Shown here piece by piece: positions 19,101 through 26,732 of a stretch of DNA of 53,049 bases. The stretch is from Bacteroidota bacterium (GTDB lineage: Bacteria > Bacteroidota > Ignavibacteria > OLB7), in the NCBI GenBank assembly GCA_018266795.1, contig JAFDZV010000034.1, positions 1 to 53,049 on the forward strand. The letters are read 5' to 3'. Within the stretch, counting starts at the first letter, position 1. Each line of letters starts with the position of its first letter. Below the pieces are notes generated by a model. The model did no database searches. It was not told the origin of the DNA and worked only from the letters and a program-made list of their open reading frames with translations. The position numbers were made by a program, and so were the translations under genes.

Positions 19101-22100
19101 GCAGCTCGTCGTGCTCCGTGCGCATGGTGTGCGCACGGCTGTCCCAGGAGCGAATGGACTTTCCGGTGACATCGTTGAGCATCCATCGTTCGCCGGATTC
19201 CATGCTGACCTGATAGATGCGGTGCCCCTCCATGTCGTACGCATAGCGCATGATCACGCGCCCCTGCACGTCAGCGTTCTGCACCACCGCGTCGCGAACC
19301 TCACGCTCGTTCCCCTCGATATCCAGCAGCGTCCGCGCCGGATAGAACTCCTCCGTTGGAGGATTCGCCGGAGGCGTGTTCGAGTACTTGAACTTGTTGT
19401 GGGCGATGGAGAGGAAGGTGCGCCCCAGCGAATCGAGGTGCGCAACCGTTGGCGACTCCGCATGCACGGCGGCCTTCTCCGCGGCTGTCTGCTCCAGGCT
19501 TCCCAGCGCACCGCCGGAACGCGCGTCGTACCAGCTTGGCAGATAGTCGGCGCTCGGAAGGCGTGCGAAGAAATCGCCCAGGTCCGCATCGGTCGAGGGA
19601 TCTCCTGCCAGCACCGTGTCGTTCACATCCCATGTCTCCTGGCGCCACGCATCGAACACGCTCTTCTCCCAGGTATGATCGGGACGGAGCCTCCCGAGGA
19701 CGCGCTCCGCAGGATCGTAGAAGATCACCGGACTGGATCCGATCCGCACATCGAACTCGAAGGCGGAGAGATCGGTGAAGAACGGCTCGAACTGCCGCAC
19801 CGCCTTCCCCTTGTTGTTCATCACCGTCCAGCCGCTCCCAACCCAGCGCCCGTCCACATCGTAGGCCGTCATCACCGGAAGCCCGTCGCCGCCGATGATG
19901 ATATGCCCGCTTCCATCGCGCGTGGGAACGGGACCGGGTTCCGCCTGAATCTTCTTCTGAACCTCACGGCCGAAGCCGTCGGAGTACGTAAGGCTTACCT
20001 GAATCTTGAAGCCCGTTGGCGGTATCGGCTGGCTGTAATGCGTCTCGCGGACCAGCGTGATGACAAACGTCGGCGGCTTCAGGTTCGGATCCGGCTCGCG
20101 ATAATATGCCCCCACATCGTAGACGATGCGCGTGGTGGCGGTATCGAGCAGCGTTGCGGCCATGATGCCGGCGGGATCGGCCTTCAGCGCATCGATATCG
20201 GATTGCGATAGATCAACCACGAATCCGCCGCCGATGGTATCCCCCTGCTGCACCATGTCCTCCGGCTTTCCCATCACCGCGGTCCCCACAACCATGCCGA
20301 GCGCGTCGAACGCGGCCACAGTGCGGTTGCGGTTGGGGTTCATCACCAGAACCGGATGCAACACGCGATAATCGTTCCCCTGCTGCACCAGCGGCAACAG
20401 CGGATTCGGATCGCGCTCGCCGGCCGTGACCCGGTTGCCGAACGCATCGCATGTCTCCTGCACCAGCAGATCGTGCCCGTCGAGTTTCACCGTGGTCACC
20501 ACGCCGAACGGATCACGATATCGCCCCGTGAGATAGAAATGATTCGTGGCGTTGGTCAGTTCCTGCGCCGGAGTGTCGCCGATGTTCGGCGAATAAAAAC
20601 TACGGCCGGAAGGGATCCACCAGTTGCCGTTGCTGTCCAGATCAACATATCCTCCGCGATCGACGATATTCCCGCCCGGAATATCGGCGGGGAGCACATC
20701 CTTCGGCGAGGGGAGCAGATCGGTTGGCGAGCCTCCCGTGCGCGGACGCTGGAAGACATCCTTCAACAACCCGGCCGTGAACGCAAGCCTGTAGCTCTCC
20801 CCCTCGAGCCCCATGGATTCCAGCGTGCCGAGCGGCAGGAGTGCAAGCGGATCGCTCGCCGCCGTGCCGAGATCATCCGGCCGGTACTGCGTGCGGACAT
20901 GCTCGATCGGCCTGCGCTCCCGCCCGCCACCGGGCGCCTCCTCGTACTGGATCTCGCTGTCGTACAGGTGGAGGAATCCGCCGCCTCCGTCCGGATAGAC
21001 GAGATCGGATGCAAGCATGAAGCCCGCCGGGCCGGACGGCGTGTAGCCGGTAAGCTCGTAGGTAACGGACTCGCACTTCATCGGCAGGCGGAAGACATCG
21101 TCCGTGTCGATGCTGTTGGTGTAGCTGTTCTCGAGGTAGGTGACGAGCATCGCCGTCTGCATCGCCTGATCGTCCGAGTTCAGCGCCTGCAGCCCGGGGT
21201 TCGCCACCAGCGTGTATCCTCCCATGCCATCCGGGACGCGTACCTGCGTGCGCCTGCCGTAGCCGATCGTGGCAGTCTTCCGGACATTGCCGACATCGTC
21301 CACCTCCAGCGTCAGTGTATGGCCGATGCGCGGATCGGCCGCATCGCGCTCGTAATGATAGCTGATCGCTTCGTTCTCGTGGCTGTGAAAGACCGCGTAG
21401 CGATTTGCAGACATCGGCTGGATGCGGCGCAGCGTATAATTCTGCTCGGTGACCGTGTAGGGAATATTCTCCTTCGGCGATCCATCCAGGCCGTACACCT
21501 CGCGGCGCAGCATGCTCCCCTTCAACGCCCTGCACGCCTGCCGCTCCTCCTCCGCCGTCAGCCCGCCGGGGAGCACGGAGTCCGCGAGAAGAAGATCCCG
21601 CGCCTGCGCATCGTTCAGCCCCGGCTCGCGGAAATATTCTCCGGCATCGGTTGCATTTTCCAGACCGGCGAAATAGTCGGAGACATGGTTGCGGTCGAAA
21701 AATACCCCGGTGTGAAACCAGGTTTTCGTGAGGATCGGCGGCACATGCGATTGCGCGTCGATATTCGTTCCGCTCGGAAATTGTCCGTCGGCACGGAGCG
21801 CGGCAAATTCCTCCGTGTCCCATTGCTCCACCATTCCGAAGCCGCGGAACTCCCGCTCCACGCCATCGAAATGTCCGTGATGATAGGCATACCGGGTAAT
21901 GAACCGATTGCCGCTGATCCGGTCATCGGTCTCCACGCGTTCAACCACCTGCACCGGGAACGGAATTCTTGTAATCCACGGCCGGCCGGCAATCCTGTCC
22001 GCAACGGAGAACCTGGTGGAGGGTGCGTACTGGATGCGGGTCTCGGCACCGAGGTTGTTGACGACACCAACCAGCAGATGCGGCTTCTCTCCTCCCATCA

Positions 22101-24279
22101 GATCGATGTAGCGCATCGGACGCTCCGCATCACCGCAGTGCGGCGATGACCATACAAGGCACGTTGTCCCGTTACCGAGCAGGTCAACCGTGGTAACCGT
22201 GGTGAGATCGTCGATGCGGGGAACATCGTCCAGCCGCACCGGCGAACTCCAGCTGTTCCCCGCCTGGTTGAAATGGAGAACGATGCCGTTGCCGTCCAGA
22301 TAGATGATATCGCTGCTCCCGCTGCCGTCGATATCGGCGAGACGGATACGCTTCTCCTCGAACAGATCCGGAACGTCGAACCATGGGGAATTATCCATCG
22401 TGACCTTCGCACCGAACCGCCCGTAGCCGCTGTTGGGCCAGTAGCAGACCTCGCCGTTGCGGATGCGCACCAGATCCTGCAATCCATCGCCGGACATATC
22501 GGCGAGATAAATGGACTGCGTACCGTCGGCAACAACAAGCTGCGGCCCGCGCTCCTCATCCAGAACCTTCTGCACCTGCGCATCCGGACCGAAGCCTGCC
22601 TCACCCAGAGAAGGATACCAGACGAACACTTCGTTCTCGGTGATCAGAATGTCCGCATGCCCGTCGCCGGTGAGGTCGACGAATTTGAGATTGGGATCGT
22701 CCCACGAAACTGACGGCAGCGATTGAAACGGCACAAGAGTCTGCCAGCCCTCCGCATCGGTCCGTTCGTAGAAACCCGGCGCGGCTCCGCCGAAGCGAAC
22801 CAGGTCGATGGATCCGTCGCCGGCGAGATCCAGCAGTTGCGCCCCGCTCAGGGAGTCGTTCGGCTTCGTCGCCACCAGCGCCGATGCGCCGAAGCGCGGC
22901 TCGAGGTGTTCACTCCCGGGATTCCCCACCAGGTTGGCGGGACTCAGATTCGGTTTGTAGAACCAACCGGTTCCCTGTTCGCTGAGGATTCCGGATGTTC
23001 CCTCGCCGTCCAGATCCACCCATTGATATTCCGAATTATCCAGACCGCGAGGCAGGTTCCCCAGGCTTGCAGCATCCACGATGCGTATCGTTGAATCAAC
23101 TTCCGCCTGCGTGTAGGTAAACTCCACCGGAGGGAACGAGCGCGTTGTGTACGAACCGTTTCCGCTGTCCCAGACATGCCCCGATTCCGTGAGGTCCGTC
23201 ATGAACGAAACCACCGGTCCCTGCTGATAGTTGAATGCAAGCGAACGGACCAGGCATGGATCGACAGGCAGTTCCGGAAAATGATGGAACATCAGCACGC
23301 GGCGGCAAAGGCGATACGTGCGCACTTCGAACGTCGCGCGATGTATCGAGAACGGGTCCTGACGGCATCCCCATTGGCCGGCGTCGTCGGGCGTGGGCAG
23401 GTCGGGATCGTGCTCGCCGTAATCGAACACGGCATCGAACATCCAGTCCGCGTGGGCGGGATTGCTGTCCACAAGGCGCGACATCCGATTGCCGTAGCGG
23501 ATCCGTTTCAGATGGCGATTCGTTGCGCGCTGGCCGGCGGTCCGGTTGTGTTCGTTCGCCTGCCCCAGATTTACTCCATCCGAATTTTCCGCCTTGTATT
23601 CGTACAGTATCCAATTGCCGCGGTCATCATAGCTCTCGCAGATCAGCCAGGAGAAAATGCGCGTGGGATGGGAGGGATTGGGATCGGCAGGATCGACGAT
23701 CCTGGAATTATTGCCCGAGCCGTAGAGCGTGGTGACGTTGTCGCGCGTGATGGTTCGCCAATGCGTTTCGCCGGTTGCAACGTCCGTCCATTTCTCGATG
23801 CGTGCGAACAATCCTTCTACCCGCGGCCGGTAGCGTTGCACATGGTAGGTAACGCCGTTCACGGTGCGCGGCGGGAATGAGAGCGGCACTCCGCTTCCGT
23901 CCAACGCCGGAACCAGATCCTCGGCGCCGGAGAGGATGAATACGTCGGACTCGTGCCCGTCGTCATAGAGCGGCAGCCCCTTGTCCGTCTTGCGTGTGAT
24001 CGTTGGAAGGCCCAGGTTCCAGCCCATGCCGAACGGGCCGTTGCCGGCGCCTGAATCGTAGGTAAGCGACAGCTTCGGAGCGAAGCCGGAACGGCCGGGG
24101 CTGAATGGAATCGGCACTGACATCGAGCCGGTGCCGTTGGAGGGATTCGCCGCGAACTTCTCGCCGATCCCCTTGATTGCCCCGCCCCCTTTCGGAAGAG
24201 CGATTGATGGCGCCGTGACGAAGAAGCGATCGTCGCCGCCGGAATGCCGGCGGGTATCGGATGTATGTGATGTTGACAT
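16195..24279 (-). CDS. Tc-type toxin: natural TcB-TcC (SpvB-RHS) fusion with novel C-terminal payload
   Basis: 2694 residues, matching the sum of a TcB (~1480) and a TcC. The N-terminus (~20-120) is the SpvB/TcaC signature (SIALPKGGGAIKGIGEKF, LSLTYDSGAGNGPFGMGWNL). VCBS/FG-GAP-type DxxGDGxxD repeats span ~420-715. TcB mid domains follow: KPHLLVGVVNNLGAETRIQY, GRPWITRIPFPVQVVERVE and EREFRGFGMVEQWDTEEF (~730-870), then RRIQPMSANRYA (~1000). RHS YD-repeats run from ~1700. The RHS core at ~2276-2330 (YRYTGQERDEETGLNYHAAR, RWSAADPGG, FNDPNGM) marks the TcC end. In known Tc toxins the B-C cocoon encloses a cleaved C-terminal toxin delivered by TcA. Here that part (~2335-2694) is Gly/Ser/Phe-rich beta sequence unlike known ADP-ribosyltransferases. 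No signal peptide; no strong ribosome site; no TcA in the window. Confidence 0.93.
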   Translation of the reverse strand: MSTSHTSDTRRHSGGDDRFFVTAPSIALPKGGGAIKGIGEKFAANPSNGTGSMSVPIPFSPGRSGFAPKLSLTYDSGAGNGPFGMGWNLGLPTITRKTDKGLPLYDDGHESDVFILSGAEDLVPALDGSGVPLSFPPRTVNGVTYHVQRYRPRVEGLFARIEKWTDVATGETHWRTITRDNVTTLYGSGNNSRIVDPADPNPSHPTRIFSWLICESYDDRGNWILYEYKAENSDGVNLGQANEHNRTAGQRATNRHLKRIRYGNRMSRLVDSNPAHADWMFDAVFDYGEHDPDLPTPDDAGQWGCRQDPFSIHRATFEVRTYRLCRRVLMFHHFPELPVDPCLVRSLAFNYQQGPVVSFMTDLTESGHVWDSGNGSYTTRSFPPVEFTYTQAEVDSTIRIVDAASLGNLPRGLDNSEYQWVDLDGEGTSGILSEQGTGWFYKPNLSPANLVGNPGSEHLEPRFGASALVATKPNDSLSGAQLLDLAGDGSIDLVRFGGAAPGFYERTDAEGWQTLVPFQSLPSVSWDDPNLKFVDLTGDGHADILITENEVFVWYPSLGEAGFGPDAQVQKVLDEERGPQLVVADGTQSIYLADMSGDGLQDLVRIRNGEVCYWPNSGYGRFGAKVTMDNSPWFDVPDLFEEKRIRLADIDGSGSSDIIYLDGNGIVLHFNQAGNSWSSPVRLDDVPRIDDLTTVTTVDLLGNGTTCLVWSSPHCGDAERPMRYIDLMGGEKPHLLVGVVNNLGAETRIQYAPSTRFSVADRIAGRPWITRIPFPVQVVERVETDDRISGNRFITRYAYHHGHFDGVEREFRGFGMVEQWDTEEFAALRADGQFPSGTNIDAQSHVPPILTKTWFHTGVFFDRNHVSDYFAGLENATDAGEYFREPGLNDAQARDLLLADSVLPGGLTAEEERQACRALKGSMLRREVYGLDGSPKENIPYTVTEQNYTLRRIQPMSANRYAVFHSHENEAISYHYERDAADPRIGHTLTLEVDDVGNVRKTATIGYGRRTQVRVPDGMGGYTLVANPGLQALNSDDQAMQTAMLVTYLENSYTNSIDTDDVFRLPMKCESVTYELTGYTPSGPAGFMLASDLVYPDGGGGFLHLYDSEIQYEEAPGGGRERRPIEHVRTQYRPDDLGTAASDPLALLPLGTLESMGLEGESYRLAFTAGLLKDVFQRPRTGGSPTDLLPSPKDVLPADIPGGNIVDRGGYVDLDSNGNWWIPSGRSFYSPNIGDTPAQELTNATNHFYLTGRYRDPFGVVTTVKLDGHDLLVQETCDAFGNRVTAGERDPNPLLPLVQQGNDYRVLHPVLVMNPNRNRTVAAFDALGMVVGTAVMGKPEDMVQQGDTIGGGFVVDLSQSDIDALKADPAGIMAATLLDTATTRIVYDVGAYYREPDPNLKPPTFVITLVRETHYSQPIPPTGFKIQVSLTYSDGFGREVQKKIQAEPGPVPTRDGSGHIIIGGDGLPVMTAYDVDGRWVGSGWTVMNNKGKAVRQFEPFFTDLSAFEFDVRIGSSPVIFYDPAERVLGRLRPDHTWEKSVFDAWRQETWDVNDTVLAGDPSTDADLGDFFARLPSADYLPSWYDARSGGALGSLEQTAAEKAAVHAESPTVAHLDSLGRTFLSIAHNKFKYSNTPPANPPTEEFYPARTLLDIEGNEREVRDAVVQNADVQGRVIMRYAYDMEGHRIYQVSMESGERWMLNDVTGKSIRSWDSRAHTMRTEHDELRRPIRLFVTGADPANPTQEFMTERLIYGEQHPNGLQLNMLGAVYLHLDQAGAGIDDEYDFKGNLLSGSRRLAQDYRNTVDWGSVDAVVPAAPATFNQVALDAAIGALVEATTYTSTTEYDALNRPTALTAPDTSIVRPRYNEANLLEVVEVNVRGAMSGGSPVWTAFVKDIDYNARGQRTRIEYDSGVITDYTYDPVIFRLTHKTTTRDASYNPNERVVQDLSYTYDAIGNITHIQDDADIQNVVFFRNQRVDPSSDYLYDATYRLIEATGREHLGLTGGGALQAATQPGDSDAPRWGIVHPGDGKAVGTYSDRYEYDAVGNLLTMIHSVASGGWTRYYGYSEASLTEAGKTNNRLSATSLPGDNPAGPYSCTYTHDDHGNMTTMPHLPLMQWDYHDRLQATSKQVVMSGTPETTWYVYDAGGRRMRKVTDWQAAANVTPNRKAERIYIGLFEVYREYDASGSVVQLERETLHVMDQKHRIAMVETKTIDVGVPPATLPETLYRYQFSNQVDSASLELDEKGGVITYEEYFPFGSTSYEAARSTTEAAKRYRYTGQERDEETGLNYHAARYYVPWLGRWSAADPGGLVDGENLFRYARNNPVKFNDPNGMQTPQGHTAFTPSPLGQRETGLTLSNLRLSIAPYTFGSATGLTERGVNLSASGGFHAPGIGLKGTGQINANFSTLRSPGGLTMSQYSVGGSGKLQSPFPMHVGFGLAGTPGRGGAPGQATLTAQASSFGIARVSAQLDIQTRGLQGNFGLSANARLFGLKVASATGSGSYSFDRTGFNATTSFKAKALGGIGFANGTASFNSNKFSAEGKFGLNSPLFIRGTFAVTPGEGFEVKKMLMVGPIGKILEMPEVPSANVPGWFSTAMGLANVTLPGAMPKKDEPFSQTFGAVGKLGDWTLKAGAVIQQKEGVPLGLHTIHPEFKSFDVGLGFEAGKHWSFEGAASFGQHFQATLGIKFNVGK

Positions 24280-24833
24280 GGTGGTAGACCCCGCGATCGT
24301 GCAATCGAGGTCCGACCCGTCACGGATCTGACGTCATGCCTTGCGAACGAATGCGCACCATGACCGGGATGGCGCAACCACCAGACGGATCTGCATTCGA
24401 TGGGATGACGGCAATGCTTTCCCGCAACGACCCGATACTACGATTGCCAGTGAATGTGCATGAGCGTACGGTGATGAACTGGAGCAAACATAGAGATATT
24501 TGGAGGGGAAGTCAAGGAAGGGGAACGAAAGACGATGGTGTCCGCATCGCTCATTACTTCCACAAGAAGTATACGCCTGCGCCGACAGTACCCTTCAGGA
24601 GGGGGCCATCATCATGTACTTACCATCCTCCCAACCCGGCATTACTTTTGCCGCGTTGTGGAGACGCCCATCGCAACGGCATGATCGGTGGCCCCACCTC
24701 ATCGCTCGCACGTCCTCCCTATTTTCACGACGTACTCTCTCCTCACGACGTCGTGTGTTGCCGTATCGATGTCGGTTTGCACACACGCGTATCCCCCTTG
24801 TCCACGTACCCATTTATACAGGGAGAGATCTTC
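24280..24833. promoter_or_regulatory. Divergent intergenic region, BC toxin and small Cys-rich gene
   Basis: 554 bp between the BC toxin start (24279, minus) and the small Cys-rich gene (24834, plus). Promoters for both should lie here. The plus-strand ribosome site GGGAGAG is at 24821-24827. I found no CGTTACC heptamer array and no convincing gene. Confidence 0.4.
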
Positions 24834-25286
24834 ATGAGCCATCACCTTCGTTCGATTCTTGCTGCGTGCGCCCTTGCGGTGTTCGCACTGCTCTTCGCCT
24901 CGGACATTGTTTGTGCTCAGAACGGCGTGCCATGGGGCGGCTGCCTGAACACAACCATCTGCAACCGGTCCACCTGGACAATGACGCTCAACCTCGTAAC
25001 CACGCCGGCAGGCGCAATCGCTCCGGTAACGCTGGTACCCGGGCAGTGTATCAACGTCGCGACACCGGGAGTGGCCAGTATCGATTTTGTCATCAGCGCT
25101 GCACCGATTCGCTATCCGGTATTGCCGCCGCCGCCCGTTCCGCCCTGCACCTGTCCGGCTGGCACCTGGAGCGTCTGTTGCGTAACGCTTCGTCCGCAGA
25201 ATTGGTGTGCCGATATCTGCTTCGATCCGGCAACATGTACCATCACAATCAATAATGCGATATGTCCGGCACCGTGCAGGCCATGA
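24834..25286 (+). CDS. Small secreted Cys-rich protein, paralogue of 3809-4255
   Basis: 150 residues from ATG 24834, with GGGAGAG about 6 bp upstream; in-frame sequence further upstream has no ribosome site. The signal peptide MSHHLRSILAACALAVFALL... ends near VCAQ (~29). The mature region shares with the 3809 protein NTTICN, VTLxPGQC, SIDxVI, RYPVL/YPVL, PPPVPPC, WSVCCVTL, PQN, a CFD box and a terminal CRP. About 13 cysteines lie mostly at matching places. As with its paralogue, it is transcribed divergently from a large minus-strand gene, here the BC toxin. The role is unknown; accessory, chaperone, immunity or surface functions are all open. Confidence 0.87.
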   Translation: MSHHLRSILAACALAVFALLFASDIVCAQNGVPWGGCLNTTICNRSTWTMTLNLVTTPAGAIAPVTLVPGQCINVATPGVASIDFVISAAPIRYPVLPPPPVPPCTCPAGTWSVCCVTLRPQNWCADICFDPATCTITINNAICPAPCRP

Positions 25287-25338
25287 TTGCCATAATATGT
25301 GTGGTTGAACCAATCATCACACGGTAGCTGTCCGAAAC

Positions 25339-25378
25339 GCGGAGGCATCACGTCCATAAGGGACATTGGTGCCTCCGC
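25339..25378 (+). terminator. Imperfect hairpin after small Cys-rich gene
   Basis: GCGGAGGCA pairs perfectly with TGCCTCCGC, and an imperfect inner stem ends in GTCC/GGAC around ATAAG. It begins about 50 bp after the stop at 25286. Confidence 0.55.
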
Positions 25379-25626
25379 ATTGCATTGCGATGGCCTCACC
25401 GTGAATGAGATCATCATTGGCATCGGTTTATTGCACCTCCACAATCACCATGCGCTCGCCTCGCGGCGTATGTTCCCGCTGCCTCCGGAGTTCGAATGCC
25501 AATGTATAGGAGCCCGGCTCCGTGAGTACTCAGTGAATGGTATGCCGGCGGCAACGCACTTCCCGTTGCGGCACCGTGCGCCGTACGAGAGCGGGGTACC
25601 TGCTCCCCGGCATTCCGTGCGCGGCA

Positions 25627-26259
25627 TCATCGGAACCGCAACACAACGCCGGCTCCGTCCGGGTAGGGGGGAATCGCACGGTAGAAATAGTGGGATGGGC
25701 GCTCGCGATTAGCCGGCAGGCCGCCGTCATCCAGGGATACGAGAGAGTCGAGATGGCTCTCGAGTTCCGCACCGTGCAGTGCAACAAGCACCGTACCGTC
25801 CGGCTCCAGCGTGTAGGGAACGTTGGAGAGATCGACGTTGGTGTTCGTGTAGGAGAAGGTGGCCTGCGATGTCAGCGGCCCACTCTGCAATTCCTCCCGG
25901 TAGATGTAGCGCAGGCTTTTGAAAACCTTCCCCGCCGTATCCGCCACCATCACGAGGGTAGCCTGCTTGGACACATTGTAGGAGATGTTGATGTTGCGCA
26001 CCAGCACAACGGCAGTATCCGCTCCGAGATACCTTCGCACACCGGGGGTATCCGTGCCGACCGAGTCCAGGGCATCGAACGTGCCCTCAACGGAGGCGCT
26101 GCCTGCCGGTATCCCGACGAATTCGATAGTTCCCCTCGAGATCGCGATCGGCCTTGGAGTGGCGTTGGGCGCCACCGGCCGGCCGGAGTGTGTGCATGCA
26201 CCGAATGCAAGCCCGATGCAGGCAGCCGCGCCGCCGGCAATGATGTGAATAGGCTTCAT
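25627..26259 (-). CDS. Lipoprotein of unknown function
   Basis: 210 residues from ATG 26259 (MKPIHIIAGGAAACIGLAFGAC). A longer upstream frame exists but would bury the signal. The lipobox AFGA-C puts the lipidated Cys near residue 22. The mature part is beta-rich, with motifs such as SRGTIEFVGIPAGSASVEGTF, ADTAVVLVRNINISYNV and PDGTVLVALHGAELESHLDSL, suggesting an Ig-like or carboxypeptidase-regulatory-like sandwich. No family recognised. It is convergent with the small Cys-rich gene and lies downstream of the giant-gene block on the same strand, but the hairpin at 26656 probably separates the transcripts. Confidence 0.75.
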   Translation of the reverse strand: MKPIHIIAGGAAACIGLAFGACTHSGRPVAPNATPRPIAISRGTIEFVGIPAGSASVEGTFDALDSVGTDTPGVRRYLGADTAVVLVRNINISYNVSKQATLVMVADTAGKVFKSLRYIYREELQSGPLTSQATFSYTNTNVDLSNVPYTLEPDGTVLVALHGAELESHLDSLVSLDDGGLPANRERPSHYFYRAIPPYPDGAGVVLRFR

Positions 26260-26732
26260 CTGTATGAATGTTATTCGCCGAATCGAGTCGAGCACTGTCA
26301 TGGTACGAACGGTCGGTTCATGTTTCGCGGGCCGGCCTCTTACGAACACATGAACGATGCAACGTTCTCACCGCGCGAGCAAAGGTACTCCTGCGAGTGC
26401 TCCGCACCGTAATCGTACGCATGGCCAATCGCATCGCAACGGCCGGTCACCGCACGATGAAACGGCGTTCGCGGACGAGGGGAATGCGGCGCCGGCCCTC
26501 CATCGAGTCCGAATGGAGCACGATGTATCGCGGTGCGATGCCCGCTCCCCCGATGAATCTACCCGCACAGAAATCGCGCTCCGCACGATATGCTTCAGGA
26601 TATGTTTCGCCGTACAGACGCGCATACCCGCGAACTCGCCGGTTGCCACAAGGCCGAAGCGCCGCTGCCGTTTATCACGGCAGCGGCGCTTCCATTCCCG
26701 GGCCATACGGCAAGTATCTGCGTCCGTGTGTT
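26260..26732. other. Intergenic region with strong terminator
   Basis: 473 bp between the lipoprotein start and the stop of the 3060-aa protein gene. It carries the 16-bp-stem hairpin at 26656-26692 and presumably the lipoprotein promoter. I see no gene. Confidence 0.5.
26656..26692 (-). terminator. 16-bp perfect-stem hairpin ending the giant-gene block
   Basis: The left arm GAAGCGCCGCTGCCGT and right arm ACGGCAGCGGCGCTTC pair perfectly around a 5-nt loop TTATC. It lies 41 bp beyond the stop of the 3060-aa gene on the minus strand and is among the strongest hairpins in the window. No T-run on the minus-strand side. Confidence 0.7.

Noticed and set aside
17665..22149. Long plus-strand open frames inside the BC toxin gene
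   Set aside because: The opposite strand encodes unmistakable TcB and RHS motifs, so these are shadows.
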